From Pseudomonas brassicacearum subsp. brassicacearum (lineage in GTDB: Bacteria; Pseudomonadota; Gammaproteobacteria; Pseudomonadales; Pseudomonadaceae): a stretch of 64,000 nucleotides of DNA. Positions 10,104 to 18,377 of the stretch are shown one piece after another. The stretch's first letter is position 1; every line of letters begins with the position of its first letter. A program made the position numbers and the translations under genes. The notes beneath the pieces are model-generated. The model was not told the DNA's origin, did no database searches, and worked only from the letters and a program-made list of their open reading frames with translations. The stretch is from assembly GCF_008801605.1 (NCBI RefSeq), contig NZ_VZPJ01000015.1:1-64000 (forward strand), written 5' to 3'.

Positions 10104-11588
10104 ATGAATCAGCAAGTCCCGACCACCGATACCAACCGTCGTCAATTGCTGCAGATCATTGCCGGACTGTCCGACGGGGTGATGTTGATCGAGGTCGACC
10201 AGACCATTGCCTGGGCCAACGCGGCGGCCTTGGCGATGCATGGGGTCAAGGACCTCAGTGAGCTGGGCACCACGGCCAGGCAATACGCCCGGCGTTTCAA
10301 TCTGCGTTATCGCAACAACCACCCGCTGAGCGACGACAACTACCCCATCGCCCGGGTTGCCCGTGGCGATGAGTTCAGCGATGTGCTGGTGGAAGTCACG
10401 CCCCAGGCCGACCCGGATCGCACCTGGGTGCATCGGATCCGCAGCATGGTGCTGGCCGACCGCAACGGCGAACCGGAGCTTCTCGTGCTGATCCTCAGCG
10501 ATGCCACCGAATGGGCCAGCGCCGAGCAGCGCTTCGAGAAAACCTTCGGGGCCAACCCGGCACCGGCGGTGATCTGTCGCCTCAGTGACCTGCGTTATAT
10601 CAAGGTCAATCCGGGGTTCCTGGAGATGACCGGCTACAGCCGCGAGCAGGTGATCGGGCGTTCGGTGTATGAGCTTGATGTGCTTGAAGCCGCCGAAAGA
10701 CGCGACCTGGCCATTGAGCGCCTGGGGCAGGGCGCGACCATTCCGCAAATGCAGGCCGAGTTGAAATTGCCCGACGGCACCACCAAGCAGGTGATCGTCG
10801 CCGGCCAGCCGCTGGACCTGCACGACGAAGACTGCATGCTGTTTTCCTTCATGGATATGGAGCCGCGACGCAAGGCAGAAACCGCGCTGCGCCAGAGCGA
10901 GGAACGCTTTGCCAAGTCGTTCCGCCTGTCGCCCGTACCCACCCTGGTGTGCAGCGCCGAACAGCAGTTGCTGGAAATCAATGAGGCGTTTCTCCAGACC
11001 ACCGGTTACGCCAGCGAAGAACTGTTGGGCAAAACCGTGGAGGAAATCGGCTTTCTCGACAAGGATGCCAGCGCCGCGCTGTTTGCCCGGTTGGAAAAGG
11101 CTGCCGCTGTTTCAAGTATCGACGTCAAGGTGCACAAGAAGGGCGGCGAACTCATCGACTGTGAGGTCGCTGCCGATACGGTGGTCATCCAGGACAAGCC
11201 TTGCTATCTGCTGGTGCTGATGAACATCACCGAGCGCAAACGCTCGGAGCTGGAGCTGGTGGCGGCGATCGAGGAGGTGATGAAAGACGCTTCCTGGTTC
11301 AGTCGGACCCTGATTGAAAAATTGGCTAACGTGAAGAGCATCAACGCCCAGGTGCCCAGTGTGTCATTCACCGAGCTGACGGCCCGGGAGCGCGACGTGC
11401 TGGGGCTGATTTGCGAAGGCCTGGCAGACAAGGAAATCGCCGCGCGCCTGAAGCTGGCGCCCAATACCGTGCGCAATCACGTCGCTACGCTGTATTCGAA
11501 ACTGGATGTCCATAGCCGCAGCGAGGCGATTGTCTGGGCACGGGAGCGGGGTTTGTTCGCTAACGAATGGCGAATGAAGGCACCATGA
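10104..11588 (+). CDS. PAS-domain LuxR-type transcriptional regulator
   Basis: 494 residues. Three PAS-like modules can be followed: about 12-120 (LSDGVMLIEVDQTIAWAN), 140-255 (NPGFLEMTGYSREQVIG) and 265-385 (EAFLQTTGYASEELLG). A LuxR helix-turn-helix ends the protein (TARERDVLGLICEGLADKEIAARL, about 430-490). It lacks a receiver and transmembrane segments, so it should be a cytoplasmic one-component sensor-regulator; the ligand is unknown. The ATG at 10104 has GGAG close upstream. It starts 84 bases after the ureidopropionase gene on the same strand, which leaves open a link to nitrogen or pyrimidine use. Confidence 0.88.
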   Translation: MNQQVPTTDTNRRQLLQIIAGLSDGVMLIEVDQTIAWANAAALAMHGVKDLSELGTTARQYARRFNLRYRNNHPLSDDNYPIARVARGDEFSDVLVEVTPQADPDRTWVHRIRSMVLADRNGEPELLVLILSDATEWASAEQRFEKTFGANPAPAVICRLSDLRYIKVNPGFLEMTGYSREQVIGRSVYELDVLEAAERRDLAIERLGQGATIPQMQAELKLPDGTTKQVIVAGQPLDLHDEDCMLFSFMDMEPRRKAETALRQSEERFAKSFRLSPVPTLVCSAEQQLLEINEAFLQTTGYASEELLGKTVEEIGFLDKDASAALFARLEKAAAVSSIDVKVHKKGGELIDCEVAADTVVIQDKPCYLLVLMNITERKRSELELVAAIEEVMKDASWFSRTLIEKLANVKSINAQVPSVSFTELTARERDVLGLICEGLADKEIAARLKLAPNTVRNHVATLYSKLDVHSRSEAIVWARERGLFANEWRMKAP

Positions 11589-11827
11589 TAGCCAGTGCAA
11601 ATGCACCGGACATGCTGGTGCAAATTCGGGTTTTGCATGGGGGTTCGGTTCCTTAGGCTGTCAGTGTGCGACATCGTCTGTGATGTCGCGTCCCCACGAA
11701 ACAGTCAAGGAATACGCCACAATGTGCAGTGAACCAACCCAGTATGAGCGCGACAGGATGCCTATGCGGACCAGGAGGTCGGCGCTGTCCACCGTTCATT
11801 TGCGCCCCCGGGGCTGAGGTGCATCGC

Positions 11828-12076
11828 ATGACCCATCTGGCCCCTTTGCGTGCCCGCCTCGAAGAAAGCTTTACGCCGCTGGCTTGCGAATGCAGCCTCA
11901 ATGGCGACGGCACTCTCACCGTGCGTTTGTATCACCGTGAAAGCGGGGAGGTAGACCTGGTGGTGAGTGGCATGAGTGTCGACAGCGTCCGGTCGGAAGA
12001 GAGCATCGCAAAGCTGATCGACGAGCTGCGCTATGAGCTTGAGAACATCCCGTTGCATCGCGGTGACCCGGCATAA
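11828..12076 (+). CDS. DUF1652 family protein
   Basis: 82 residues matching the short Pseudomonas DUF1652 pattern: PLRARLEESFTPLACECSL, then DGTLTVRLY, then SGEVDLVVSG and a C-terminal AKLIDELRYEL. Function is unknown. The ATG at 11828 has GAGGT upstream and gives the usual family length. The frame is open back to 11729, but the extra residues (proline- and cysteine-rich) do not look like the family. The preceding 239-base gap holds no other gene. Confidence 0.82.
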   Translation: MTHLAPLRARLEESFTPLACECSLNGDGTLTVRLYHRESGEVDLVVSGMSVDSVRSEESIAKLIDELRYELENIPLHRGDPA

Positions 12077-12099
12077 ATAAAGACCAGGCACCTCAACCT

Positions 12100-12205
12100 C
12101 TGTAGGAGCTGGCGAAGCCTGCGATCTTTTGATCTTGGTCTTTCGCTCTTGACTCAATTGTCTGGGGAAAGATCGCAGCCTCGTTGCACTCGACAGCTCC
12201 TACAC
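12100..12205. repeat. ~105-bp CTGTAGGAGCTG palindromic repeat, copy 1
   Basis: It begins CTGTAGGAGCTGGCGAAGCC and ends CGACAGCTCCTACAC, with the inner pair GCGATCTTTTGATC / GGAAAGATCGC. This is a second repeat family; other copies lie at 46714-46820 and 63658-63757. Confidence 0.9.
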
Positions 12206-12229
12206 GGCCGATCGGGACAAGAGGCCTTG

Positions 12230-13615
12230 CTACAACAATGTCCCCCGGCAATCGAGCACCAAGCGCGCGCCGCCGTGTTCGCAGCTGCCCACCTCCAGCG
12301 TGAACCCATGCAGATTGACGATCGCCGCGACGATCGACAGGCCCAGGCCGAATCCGCCGTGCTGGCTGCTGCCCTCGGCACGGTAGAAGCGGCGAAACAC
12401 GGCCTTGCGCTCCGCCTCGGGGATGCCCGGGCCCGAATCGAGCACTTCGATGCGGGTGCTGTCGCCCTGATCGACCCCACGCAGGATCACCGTGCCTCCC
12501 GGCGGGGTGAACTTGATGGAGTTGCTCAGCAGGTTCGACACGGCCTCGAACAACAATGCCCGGTCGCCGTTGAGCAGGGGCAGCGCATCAGGCACCTCGA
12601 GGATGAAGGACAGTTCGCCTTCCTCGGCCAGCGGCAGGTAAAAGTCATGCAGCTCCTGCAATAACTGCAACGGGTCGAGGCGCACGAAGCCCGAGCGCCG
12701 CTGCTGGTCTTCCAGCTCGGAAATCCGCAATAACCCCCGAAACCGTGCCATCAGGGTGTCGGTCTCGGCGATCACCTGGTCCATTTGCAAGGCCTCGGGC
12801 GAGCCGTCCGGCGCTTGCTGCTGAATGCGATAAAGTTGGGCACGCAGACGCGTCAATGGGGTGCGCAGGTCATGGGCGATGTTATCGCACACGCCCTTGA
12901 CCTCATTCATCAAGCGTTCGATGCGGTCGAGCATGGCATTGACGATCGCCGCCAGCATGTCCAGTTCGTCGCGCCGGCTCGACAGCGGCAGGCGATGGGT
13001 CAGGTCGCCGGCAACGATGGCTTCGGCACTGGCCTGCAGTTTGCGAATCCGCTGCAACGGGCGCCGACGCAGCAGATGCCAGCCGGCGATACCCGGCAGG
13101 ACCGTCAGCGATACACCCCAGAATAGCGCGTGCAAGATGATGCGGGTCACGGCGAACAGCGAGCCATTGTCCCGCGCCAGCACCAGCCAGCGGCCGTCCT
13201 GGGTCCGGGTCGCCACCGCGTCACAACTGTCGGAGGGCACGCTCGGGTCGTCGGAATCGACGCAACCGCCGAGCATGTGGATCTTGCCGTCCAACGGCAG
13301 GTCCGACGGGATCCGCATGATCGGTCCGCTCAAGTGGCGAAGTTGCGGATCGAACAGCCCGTAGGCGTCGACGCCGCGCTCGTCCAGCGTCAGGCTGGCC
13401 ATGAGCGCATCTTCCAGTTGATCGCCATGGATCCGGGCAAACAGGTGCTGGCGCTGCATCAGGGAGTGCTTGGCCAGGCTATCGAGGTAGCCAAACACTT
13501 CGTAATACATCACCCCCATCAGGATCGCGCTCCAGATCACGAACAGCGAACTGTACAGCGCCAGCAGGCGGCTGCTGGAGGAGCGCCAGCCTTTAGCAGG
13601 GTTCAGCAATGACAT
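12230..13615 (-). CDS. Two-component sensor histidine kinase
   Basis: 461 residues. Transmembrane helices at about 17-37 and 155-177 enclose a periplasmic domain with cysteines at 118 and 131. HAMP follows (about 180-235), then the phospho-acceptor H248 in CDNIAHDLRTPLTRLR, and an ATPase domain with the N box (NLLSNSIKFTPPGG), DSGPGIP and GGFGLGLSIV. It is translated with the OmpR-type regulator, whose frame overlaps it by 23 bases. The signal is not known; the paired cysteines could mark a metal- or redox-sensing domain, but this is a guess. Confidence 0.94.
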   Translation of the reverse strand: MSLLNPAKGWRSSSSRLLALYSSLFVIWSAILMGVMYYEVFGYLDSLAKHSLMQRQHLFARIHGDQLEDALMASLTLDERGVDAYGLFDPQLRHLSGPIMRIPSDLPLDGKIHMLGGCVDSDDPSVPSDSCDAVATRTQDGRWLVLARDNGSLFAVTRIILHALFWGVSLTVLPGIAGWHLLRRRPLQRIRKLQASAEAIVAGDLTHRLPLSSRRDELDMLAAIVNAMLDRIERLMNEVKGVCDNIAHDLRTPLTRLRAQLYRIQQQAPDGSPEALQMDQVIAETDTLMARFRGLLRISELEDQQRRSGFVRLDPLQLLQELHDFYLPLAEEGELSFILEVPDALPLLNGDRALLFEAVSNLLSNSIKFTPPGGTVILRGVDQGDSTRIEVLDSGPGIPEAERKAVFRRFYRAEGSSQHGGFGLGLSIVAAIVNLHGFTLEVGSCEHGGARLVLDCRGTLL

Positions 13616-14276
13616 AGCCGGAACCCCGTACCGTGCGAATCAGCGGTTCCAGGCCCGGCGGGTCGATTTTCTTGCGCAGGCGGCCGATGTGGACATCGAT
13701 CAGGTTGGTGCCGGGGTCGAAGTGATAGCCCCAGACTTCCTCGAAAATCATCATGCGCGAGAGGATCTGCCCACTGTTGCGCATCAGGAATTCGAGCAGC
13801 TTGTATTCGGTGGGCAGCAGGCTGAGCAGTTGCCCGTTGCGGCTGGCTTCGCGGCTGATCAGGTTCAGCTCCAGATCGGCTACCCGCAGCACGGTTTCCG
13901 GCTCGCGGGCGCCATTGTTGCGCCGCAGCAGCACTTCGACCCGGGCGGCCATTTCGTCGGTGGCGAACGGCTTGGTCAGGTAATCATCGCCGCCGGCCCG
14001 CAGGCCACGGACCCGCTCGTCCACGTCGGAGAGGGCGCTGATCATCAGGATCGGCGTGGCCACGCCCATGGTGCGCAGCGTGGTGACGATCACCAGGCCG
14101 TCGAGCTCGGGCAGCATGCGGTCGAGGGTTATCAGGTCGTAGTCGCCGCTCACCGCCCGTTCCAGGCCTTCGCGGCCGTTGTCGACCCAATCGACGTCCA
14201 GGCCGTTGCGGGTCAGCTCGGCGACGATTTCACGGGCGGTCACGGCGTCGTCTTCGATGGTCAGGATGCGGTTCAT
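13593..14276 (-). CDS. OmpR-family response regulator
   Basis: 227 residues. The receiver has the acidic pair D9/D10, phospho-acceptor D52 (LITLDRMLPELDG) and K102 (YLTKPF). The winged-helix domain ends with IDVHIGRLRKKIDPPG and a typical GSGYVI finish. It is the partner of the downstream kinase. It is divergent from hcnA, with 277 bases between the starts, so shared promoter space is possible, though direct control of hcn is not shown. Confidence 0.95.
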   Translation of the reverse strand: MNRILTIEDDAVTAREIVAELTRNGLDVDWVDNGREGLERAVSGDYDLITLDRMLPELDGLVIVTTLRTMGVATPILMISALSDVDERVRGLRAGGDDYLTKPFATDEMAARVEVLLRRNNGAREPETVLRVADLELNLISREASRNGQLLSLLPTEYKLLEFLMRNSGQILSRMMIFEEVWGYHFDPGTNLIDVHIGRLRKKIDPPGLEPLIRTVRGSGYVIAEPC

Positions 14277-14378
14277 GGGCGGTACCGTGTGGGGAAGTTG
14301 GTGCTATTGCGCAGCATTCTGCCAAAAAATACCTGTCGGCTTTCTGAAAAAAAGTTCATGAGCCGGCGAGCGGTTTCG

Positions 14379-14392
14379 CTGGCCTGGATCAA
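14379..14392 (+). promoter_or_regulatory. ANR/FNR box upstream of hcnA
   Basis: CTGGC-CTGG-ATCAA differs from the TTGGC-N4-ATCAA box described for P. fluorescens hcnA at one outer base. If CATAAA around 14417-14422 is the -10, the box is centred near -41.5, the place for an FNR-type activator. ANR control would explain induction at low oxygen. Confidence 0.65.
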
Positions 14393-14539
14393 CACTTGGT
14401 CACAAATAATCCCTAACATAAATTTCGTGCGCACTATCATGTGGCGTCCGTTGCCCTGTTTTGGCGCGCTGCCGCTGCAGGGTACTGATGCGAACCGGTG
14501 ATGGTGCGCCGCAAGGAGCCGAGCCCCCCACAGAATCTT

Positions 14540-14547
14540 CAAGGAAG
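14540..14547 (+). promoter_or_regulatory. RsmA/CsrA-type site overlapping the hcnA ribosome binding site
   Basis: CAAGGAAG fits the CANGGANG pattern exactly and covers the Shine-Dalgarno six bases before the ATG. Gac/Rsm post-transcriptional control of hcnA is established in related strains; the site here fits that scheme. Confidence 0.65.
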
Positions 14548-14553
14548 AGCCGT

Positions 14554-14880
14554 ATGATGCAACCTTCAGACCTTCTACGCCGAAAATTCGATATCCAGCC
14601 GCTGGCACAGGCCGACATGACGGTGCGCCTGGACGGGCAGGCTGTCAGCGCTGCCCACGGTGAAACAGTCCTCACCGTCATCCAGGCCCTGGGTCAGCGC
14701 CAGGTGGCCCGCAACGATCACGACCAGATCAGCGGCGCATACTGCGGCATGGGCGTGTGCCAATGCTGCCTGGTCAGGATCGACGGTCGCCACAAGCGCC
14801 GCGCCTGCCAGACCCTGGTACGCCCTGGCATGCAGATCGAAACCCGGGTCAACCGCATCCCCGAAACGGAGGCGCCATGA
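14554..14880 (+). CDS. hcnA: Hydrogen cyanide synthase subunit HcnA
   Basis: 108 residues with a plant-type 2Fe-2S pattern (AYCGMGVCQCCLV, then RRACQTLVRPGM). Sequence and order match HcnA, the small electron-transfer subunit of the membrane-associated enzyme that oxidises glycine to HCN and CO2. Similar small subunits occur in opine and hydroxyproline dehydrogenases, but the HcnA-like N-terminal FDIQPLAQADMTVRLDG and the neighbours favour cyanide synthase. ATG 14554 follows AAGGAAGAG; the upstream frame to 14461 is ignored. The stop overlaps the hcnB start by four bases. Confidence 0.93.
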   Translation: MMQPSDLLRRKFDIQPLAQADMTVRLDGQAVSAAHGETVLTVIQALGQRQVARNDHDQISGAYCGMGVCQCCLVRIDGRHKRRACQTLVRPGMQIETRVNRIPETEAP

Positions 14881-16286
14881 GCCTCGATCCGGTGATTGTC
14901 GGCGGTGGGCCGGCGGGCATGGCCGCGGCCATTGAACTGGCCTCCCACGGCGTGCGCTGCACCTTGCTCGAAGAAGCACCGCGACTGGGTGGCGTGGTGT
15001 ATCGCGGACCGTTGCGCGATGGCGTGCGCCTGGATTACCTGGGCCCGCGCTACAGCGAAGCCCTGGAGAAACTCCACGGTGAATTCCAGCAACACGCCGG
15101 CCTGATCGACGTGCGATTGAGCAGCCGGGTCATCGGTGCCGAAGGCTTCCGGGCGCTGATGCTGCTGGACGCCGACGAGCGCCTGGGCGAGGTCGCCTAT
15201 TCCCATCTGGTCCTGGCGGCCGGTTGTCACGAGCGCAGCGTGCCGTTTCCTGGCTGGACCCTGCCAGGCGTGATGATGCTTGGCGGCCTGCAATTGCAGA
15301 TCAAGAGCGGTGTGGTCAAGCCGCCGAGCCCGGTGGTGATCGCTGGCACCGGTCCGTTGTTGCCGCTGGTGGCTTGCCAACTGCACGCATCGGGCGTGGC
15401 GGTGGCGGGTGTGTATGAGGCCTGTGCGTTCGGCCGGATCGCCAAGGAAAGCCTGGCGTTGCTGAACAAGCCGCAACTGTTCCTCGACGGCCTGAGCATG
15501 CTGGCCTACCTCAAGCTCAATCGCATTCCCGTGCGCTATGGCTGGGGCGTGGTGCAGGCTGACGGCGAGGGTGAGTTGAGCGTCGTTACCGTCGCGCCTT
15601 ATTCCACGACCTGGGAACCCGACCTCAAGCGCGCGGAACAGGTACCGGCGCAGACGCTGGCGGTCGGCTACGGGTTTATCCCGCGGACTCAATTGAGCCA
15701 GCAAATGGGCCTGGAGCACGGTTTCAGCGACGACGGCTATTTGCGGGCCGTGTCCGATGCCTGGCAACAAAGCAGCGAAGCGCACATTCACCTGGCCGGC
15801 GACATGGGCGGGATTCGCGGCGGTGAAGCGGCCATGCTGAGTGGACGCATCGCGGCGCTGTCGATCCTGATGCAACGCAACGTGCTGGATCCGTCCACGG
15901 CCCTGGCGCACCGCGAACGCTACCAGGCGCAACTGGAGCGGATCATTCGCTTTCGCGCCGCCGTGGATCGCTACACCCAGCGTGGCGCCGGGCAAACCGC
16001 ATTGCCGGCCGCCGATACGGTGATCTGCCGCTGCGAGCACACCACCCGCGCCGACATCGACCGGGCGCTGGAGCAAGGCGTGCAGGACATGGCCAGCCTG
16101 AAGATGCGCACCCGCGTGAGCATGGGCGATTGCCAGGGGCGGATGTGCGTCGGCTACTGCAGCGACCGCTTGCGCGAGGCCACCGGGCGTGCCGACGTGG
16201 GCTGGCTGCGGCCGCGTTTCCCCATCGATCCGATTCCCTTTTCAGCGTTCCAGAACGTCGGCATGGAGGCCGTTTCCCATGATTAA
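14877..16286 (+). CDS. hcnB: Hydrogen cyanide synthase subunit HcnB
   Basis: 469 residues. An N-terminal FAD fold (VIVGGGPAGMAAAIELA) and a second dinucleotide motif (VVIAGTGPLLPLVACQL) are followed by a C-terminal BFD-like cysteine cluster (VICRCEHTT, then GDCQGRMCVGYC) that should bind 2Fe-2S. The end WLRPRFPIDPIPFSAFQ is characteristic of HcnB. It overlaps hcnA by four bases and hcnC by eight, so the three subunits are coupled. Confidence 0.94.
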   Translation: MSLDPVIVGGGPAGMAAAIELASHGVRCTLLEEAPRLGGVVYRGPLRDGVRLDYLGPRYSEALEKLHGEFQQHAGLIDVRLSSRVIGAEGFRALMLLDADERLGEVAYSHLVLAAGCHERSVPFPGWTLPGVMMLGGLQLQIKSGVVKPPSPVVIAGTGPLLPLVACQLHASGVAVAGVYEACAFGRIAKESLALLNKPQLFLDGLSMLAYLKLNRIPVRYGWGVVQADGEGELSVVTVAPYSTTWEPDLKRAEQVPAQTLAVGYGFIPRTQLSQQMGLEHGFSDDGYLRAVSDAWQQSSEAHIHLAGDMGGIRGGEAAMLSGRIAALSILMQRNVLDPSTALAHRERYQAQLERIIRFRAAVDRYTQRGAGQTALPAADTVICRCEHTTRADIDRALEQGVQDMASLKMRTRVSMGDCQGRMCVGYCSDRLREATGRADVGWLRPRFPIDPIPFSAFQNVGMEAVSHD

Positions 16287-17538
16287 GAATTATGACGTGG
16301 TCATCGCCGGTGGCGGTGTGATCGGGGCCTCCTGTGCCTATCAACTGTCCAAGCGCAAGCACCTGAAAGTCGCCCTGATCGACGCCAAGCGTCCCGGCAA
16401 CGCGACCCGTGCGTCGGCCGGTGGCCTGTGGGCCATTGGCGAGTCGGTGGGCCTGGGTTGCGGGGTGATCTTCTTTCGCATGATGTCGGCCAACCGCAAG
16501 CGCCAGACCCAGGGCGCCGCAGTGGCGGTGGACGCCAGCACGCCGCACATCCTGCCCCAGTCGTTCTTTGATTTCGCCTTGCAGTCCAACGCAATGTATC
16601 CGCAGTTGCACCGCGAGCTGATCGACAACCACGGCATGGATTTCAAGTTCGAGGAGACCGGGCTAAAGTTCGTGATCTACGACGATGAAGACCGTTTGTA
16701 CGCCGAGCACATCGTCGCCTGCATTCCCCACCTGGCAGACCAGGTGCGCTGGCTGGACCAGGCTGCCCTGCGTGAGGCGGAACCGAATGTCAGCCATGAA
16801 GCCCTGGGGGCGCTGGAGTTTCTCTGCGATCATCAGGTCAGTCCGTTCCGTCTGGCCGACGCCTACACCGAAGGCGCCCGGCAGAACGGTGTCGACCTGT
16901 TCTTCAACACCAGCGTGACCGAGGTACTGCGCAGCGGCACGCGGGTGACAGGCGTGAAAACCGCCGAGGCGGGGACGTTCAACTGCCGGACCCTGATCAA
17001 CGCGGCCGGTGCCTGGGCGGCGGACCTGAGTGAGCAGGCCACTGGCGTGCGGATTCCGGTCAAGCCGGTCAAGGGGCAGATCCTGTTGACCGAGCGCATG
17101 CCGAAGATCCTCAATGGCTGCCTGACCACCAGCGACTGCTATGTGGCGCAGAAAGACAACGGTGAAATCCTTATTGGCAGCACCACTGAAGACAAAGGCT
17201 TCGACGTGACCACGACCTATCCGGAGATCGAAGGGTTGGTGCAAGGCGCGGTGCGCTGTATCCCGCAGTTGGTCGACATCAACCTGAAGCGAACCTGGGC
17301 CGGCCTGCGCCCGGGGTCTCCTGATGAGTTGCCGATCCTGGGGCCGATGCGCGGAGTGGAGGGTTATCTCAATGCCTGCGGGCATTTCCGCACCGGCATC
17401 CTGACCTCGGCCATCACCGGGGTACTGCTGGATAAACTGGTGAACAACGAACCGTTGCCGCTGGATATCACGCCGTTCCTGGAAGATCGCTTCGAGGTGG
17501 CGCCGACAGTAAAGCCCCAGGAAATGGAACTGGCCTGA
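16279..17538 (+). CDS. hcnC: Hydrogen cyanide synthase subunit HcnC
   Basis: 419 residues of the glycine/D-amino-acid oxidase (DAO) family. The FAD motif VVIAGGGVIGASCAYQLS opens the protein; RASAGGLWAIGESVGLGCG and RTWAGLRPGSPDELPILG are DAO-type flavin contacts. It is expected to oxidise glycine while HcnA and HcnB pass electrons to the respiratory chain. Length matches HcnC. Cyanide from this operon is a known weapon of biocontrol pseudomonads against fungi, nematodes and competing roots. Confidence 0.94.
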   Translation: MIKNYDVVIAGGGVIGASCAYQLSKRKHLKVALIDAKRPGNATRASAGGLWAIGESVGLGCGVIFFRMMSANRKRQTQGAAVAVDASTPHILPQSFFDFALQSNAMYPQLHRELIDNHGMDFKFEETGLKFVIYDDEDRLYAEHIVACIPHLADQVRWLDQAALREAEPNVSHEALGALEFLCDHQVSPFRLADAYTEGARQNGVDLFFNTSVTEVLRSGTRVTGVKTAEAGTFNCRTLINAAGAWAADLSEQATGVRIPVKPVKGQILLTERMPKILNGCLTTSDCYVAQKDNGEILIGSTTEDKGFDVTTTYPEIEGLVQGAVRCIPQLVDINLKRTWAGLRPGSPDELPILGPMRGVEGYLNACGHFRTGILTSAITGVLLDKLVNNEPLPLDITPFLEDRFEVAPTVKPQEMELA

Positions 17539-17597
17539 AGAAATTCAGTGGGGAACACATATCCCACAGTCACCCGAAAACAAACTGTGTGCGAGCC

Positions 17598-17691
17598 TGT
17601 GGGAGCAAAGCTTGCTCGCGATAGCGGTATGCCAGTCAACATTGTTGCTGGATGATCCAGCGCTATCGCGAGCAAGCTTTGCTCCCACAGG
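17598..17691. repeat. REPIN downstream of hcnC
   Basis: CTGTGGGAGCAAAGCTTGCTCGCGATAGCG and its mirror lie 40 bases apart between the convergent ends of hcnC and the transferase gene. Confidence 0.9.
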
Positions 17692-17729
17692 TACTCTGGT
17701 TACCCCCAGGTTTTTTTGTTCACAGCCGG

Positions 17730-18341
17730 TTATTCCATCGGCGTACTGACAAACGCCTCCAACCCTTCGGCATAGGCGGTAAACGCGCTGATCAACGGGA
17801 AAGCCTTGCCTTGCACCTGGTCCGGCACCACCAGGTTGGTGAAGCTCCAGGCCACTGCCACGGTGATGCCGGCCTGATCGAGGTTGCCATCAGTGCCCAG
17901 CGGCTGTTTCTCCAGTTCCTGCTCCAGCATTCCATAAGCCGCCGCCAGTTGGCCTTCCACGCGTTCAACCCAAGGCGCGTGCTGGATCTCCGTTGGCCGC
18001 AGGTTGCGTTCGTAGTAGATCTGCACCGACTTCTCACAGGCCGCCAAGGCCAATCCAATCAGGCGCAGTGAGCGCACCCGTTGTCCAAGGTCGGCCGGCA
18101 TCAAGCTTTTCCCCGGCGCGGCCAAGGCCTCCAGGTAATCGATGATCAATGTGGAGTCCATCAGTACGTTGCCATCGTCCAGCACCAGGGTCGGGGCCTT
18201 GACCACCGGGTTGATGTGCTGGAACTGTTCGAAATGCCTGAACACCGAAACGGACTCGTGCTCCAGGGGAACCCCCAGGCATTTGGCGGAAATGGCGACG
18301 CGTCGCACGTAGGGCGAGTCCAGCATGCCGATCAATCTCAT
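17730..18341 (-). CDS. Glutathione S-transferase
   Basis: 203 residues. The thioredoxin-like N-terminal half shows SPYVRRVAISAKCLGVPLE and the glutathione-contact region KAPTLVLDDGNVLMDSTLII; an all-helical C-terminal half follows. It would join glutathione to electrophiles or act on a catabolic intermediate; substrate unknown. It ends convergent to hcnC and begins just downstream of iolR on the same strand. A role in coping with the cell's own cyanide is conceivable but not supported by sequence. Confidence 0.9.
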   Translation of the reverse strand: MRLIGMLDSPYVRRVAISAKCLGVPLEHESVSVFRHFEQFQHINPVVKAPTLVLDDGNVLMDSTLIIDYLEALAAPGKSLMPADLGQRVRSLRLIGLALAACEKSVQIYYERNLRPTEIQHAPWVERVEGQLAAAYGMLEQELEKQPLGTDGNLDQAGITVAVAWSFTNLVVPDQVQGKAFPLISAFTAYAEGLEAFVSTPME

Positions 18342-18377
18342 GGCTTCTCCTTCAGCGTTTTATCGGTGGGCGCGGCG

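Noticed and set aside
14877-17538. hcnB/hcnC as an opine or D-hydroxyproline dehydrogenase
   Set aside because: Domain layout is shared, but the HcnA-type small subunit, the HcnB C-terminal wording and the ANR/RsmA sites together fit cyanide synthase better.
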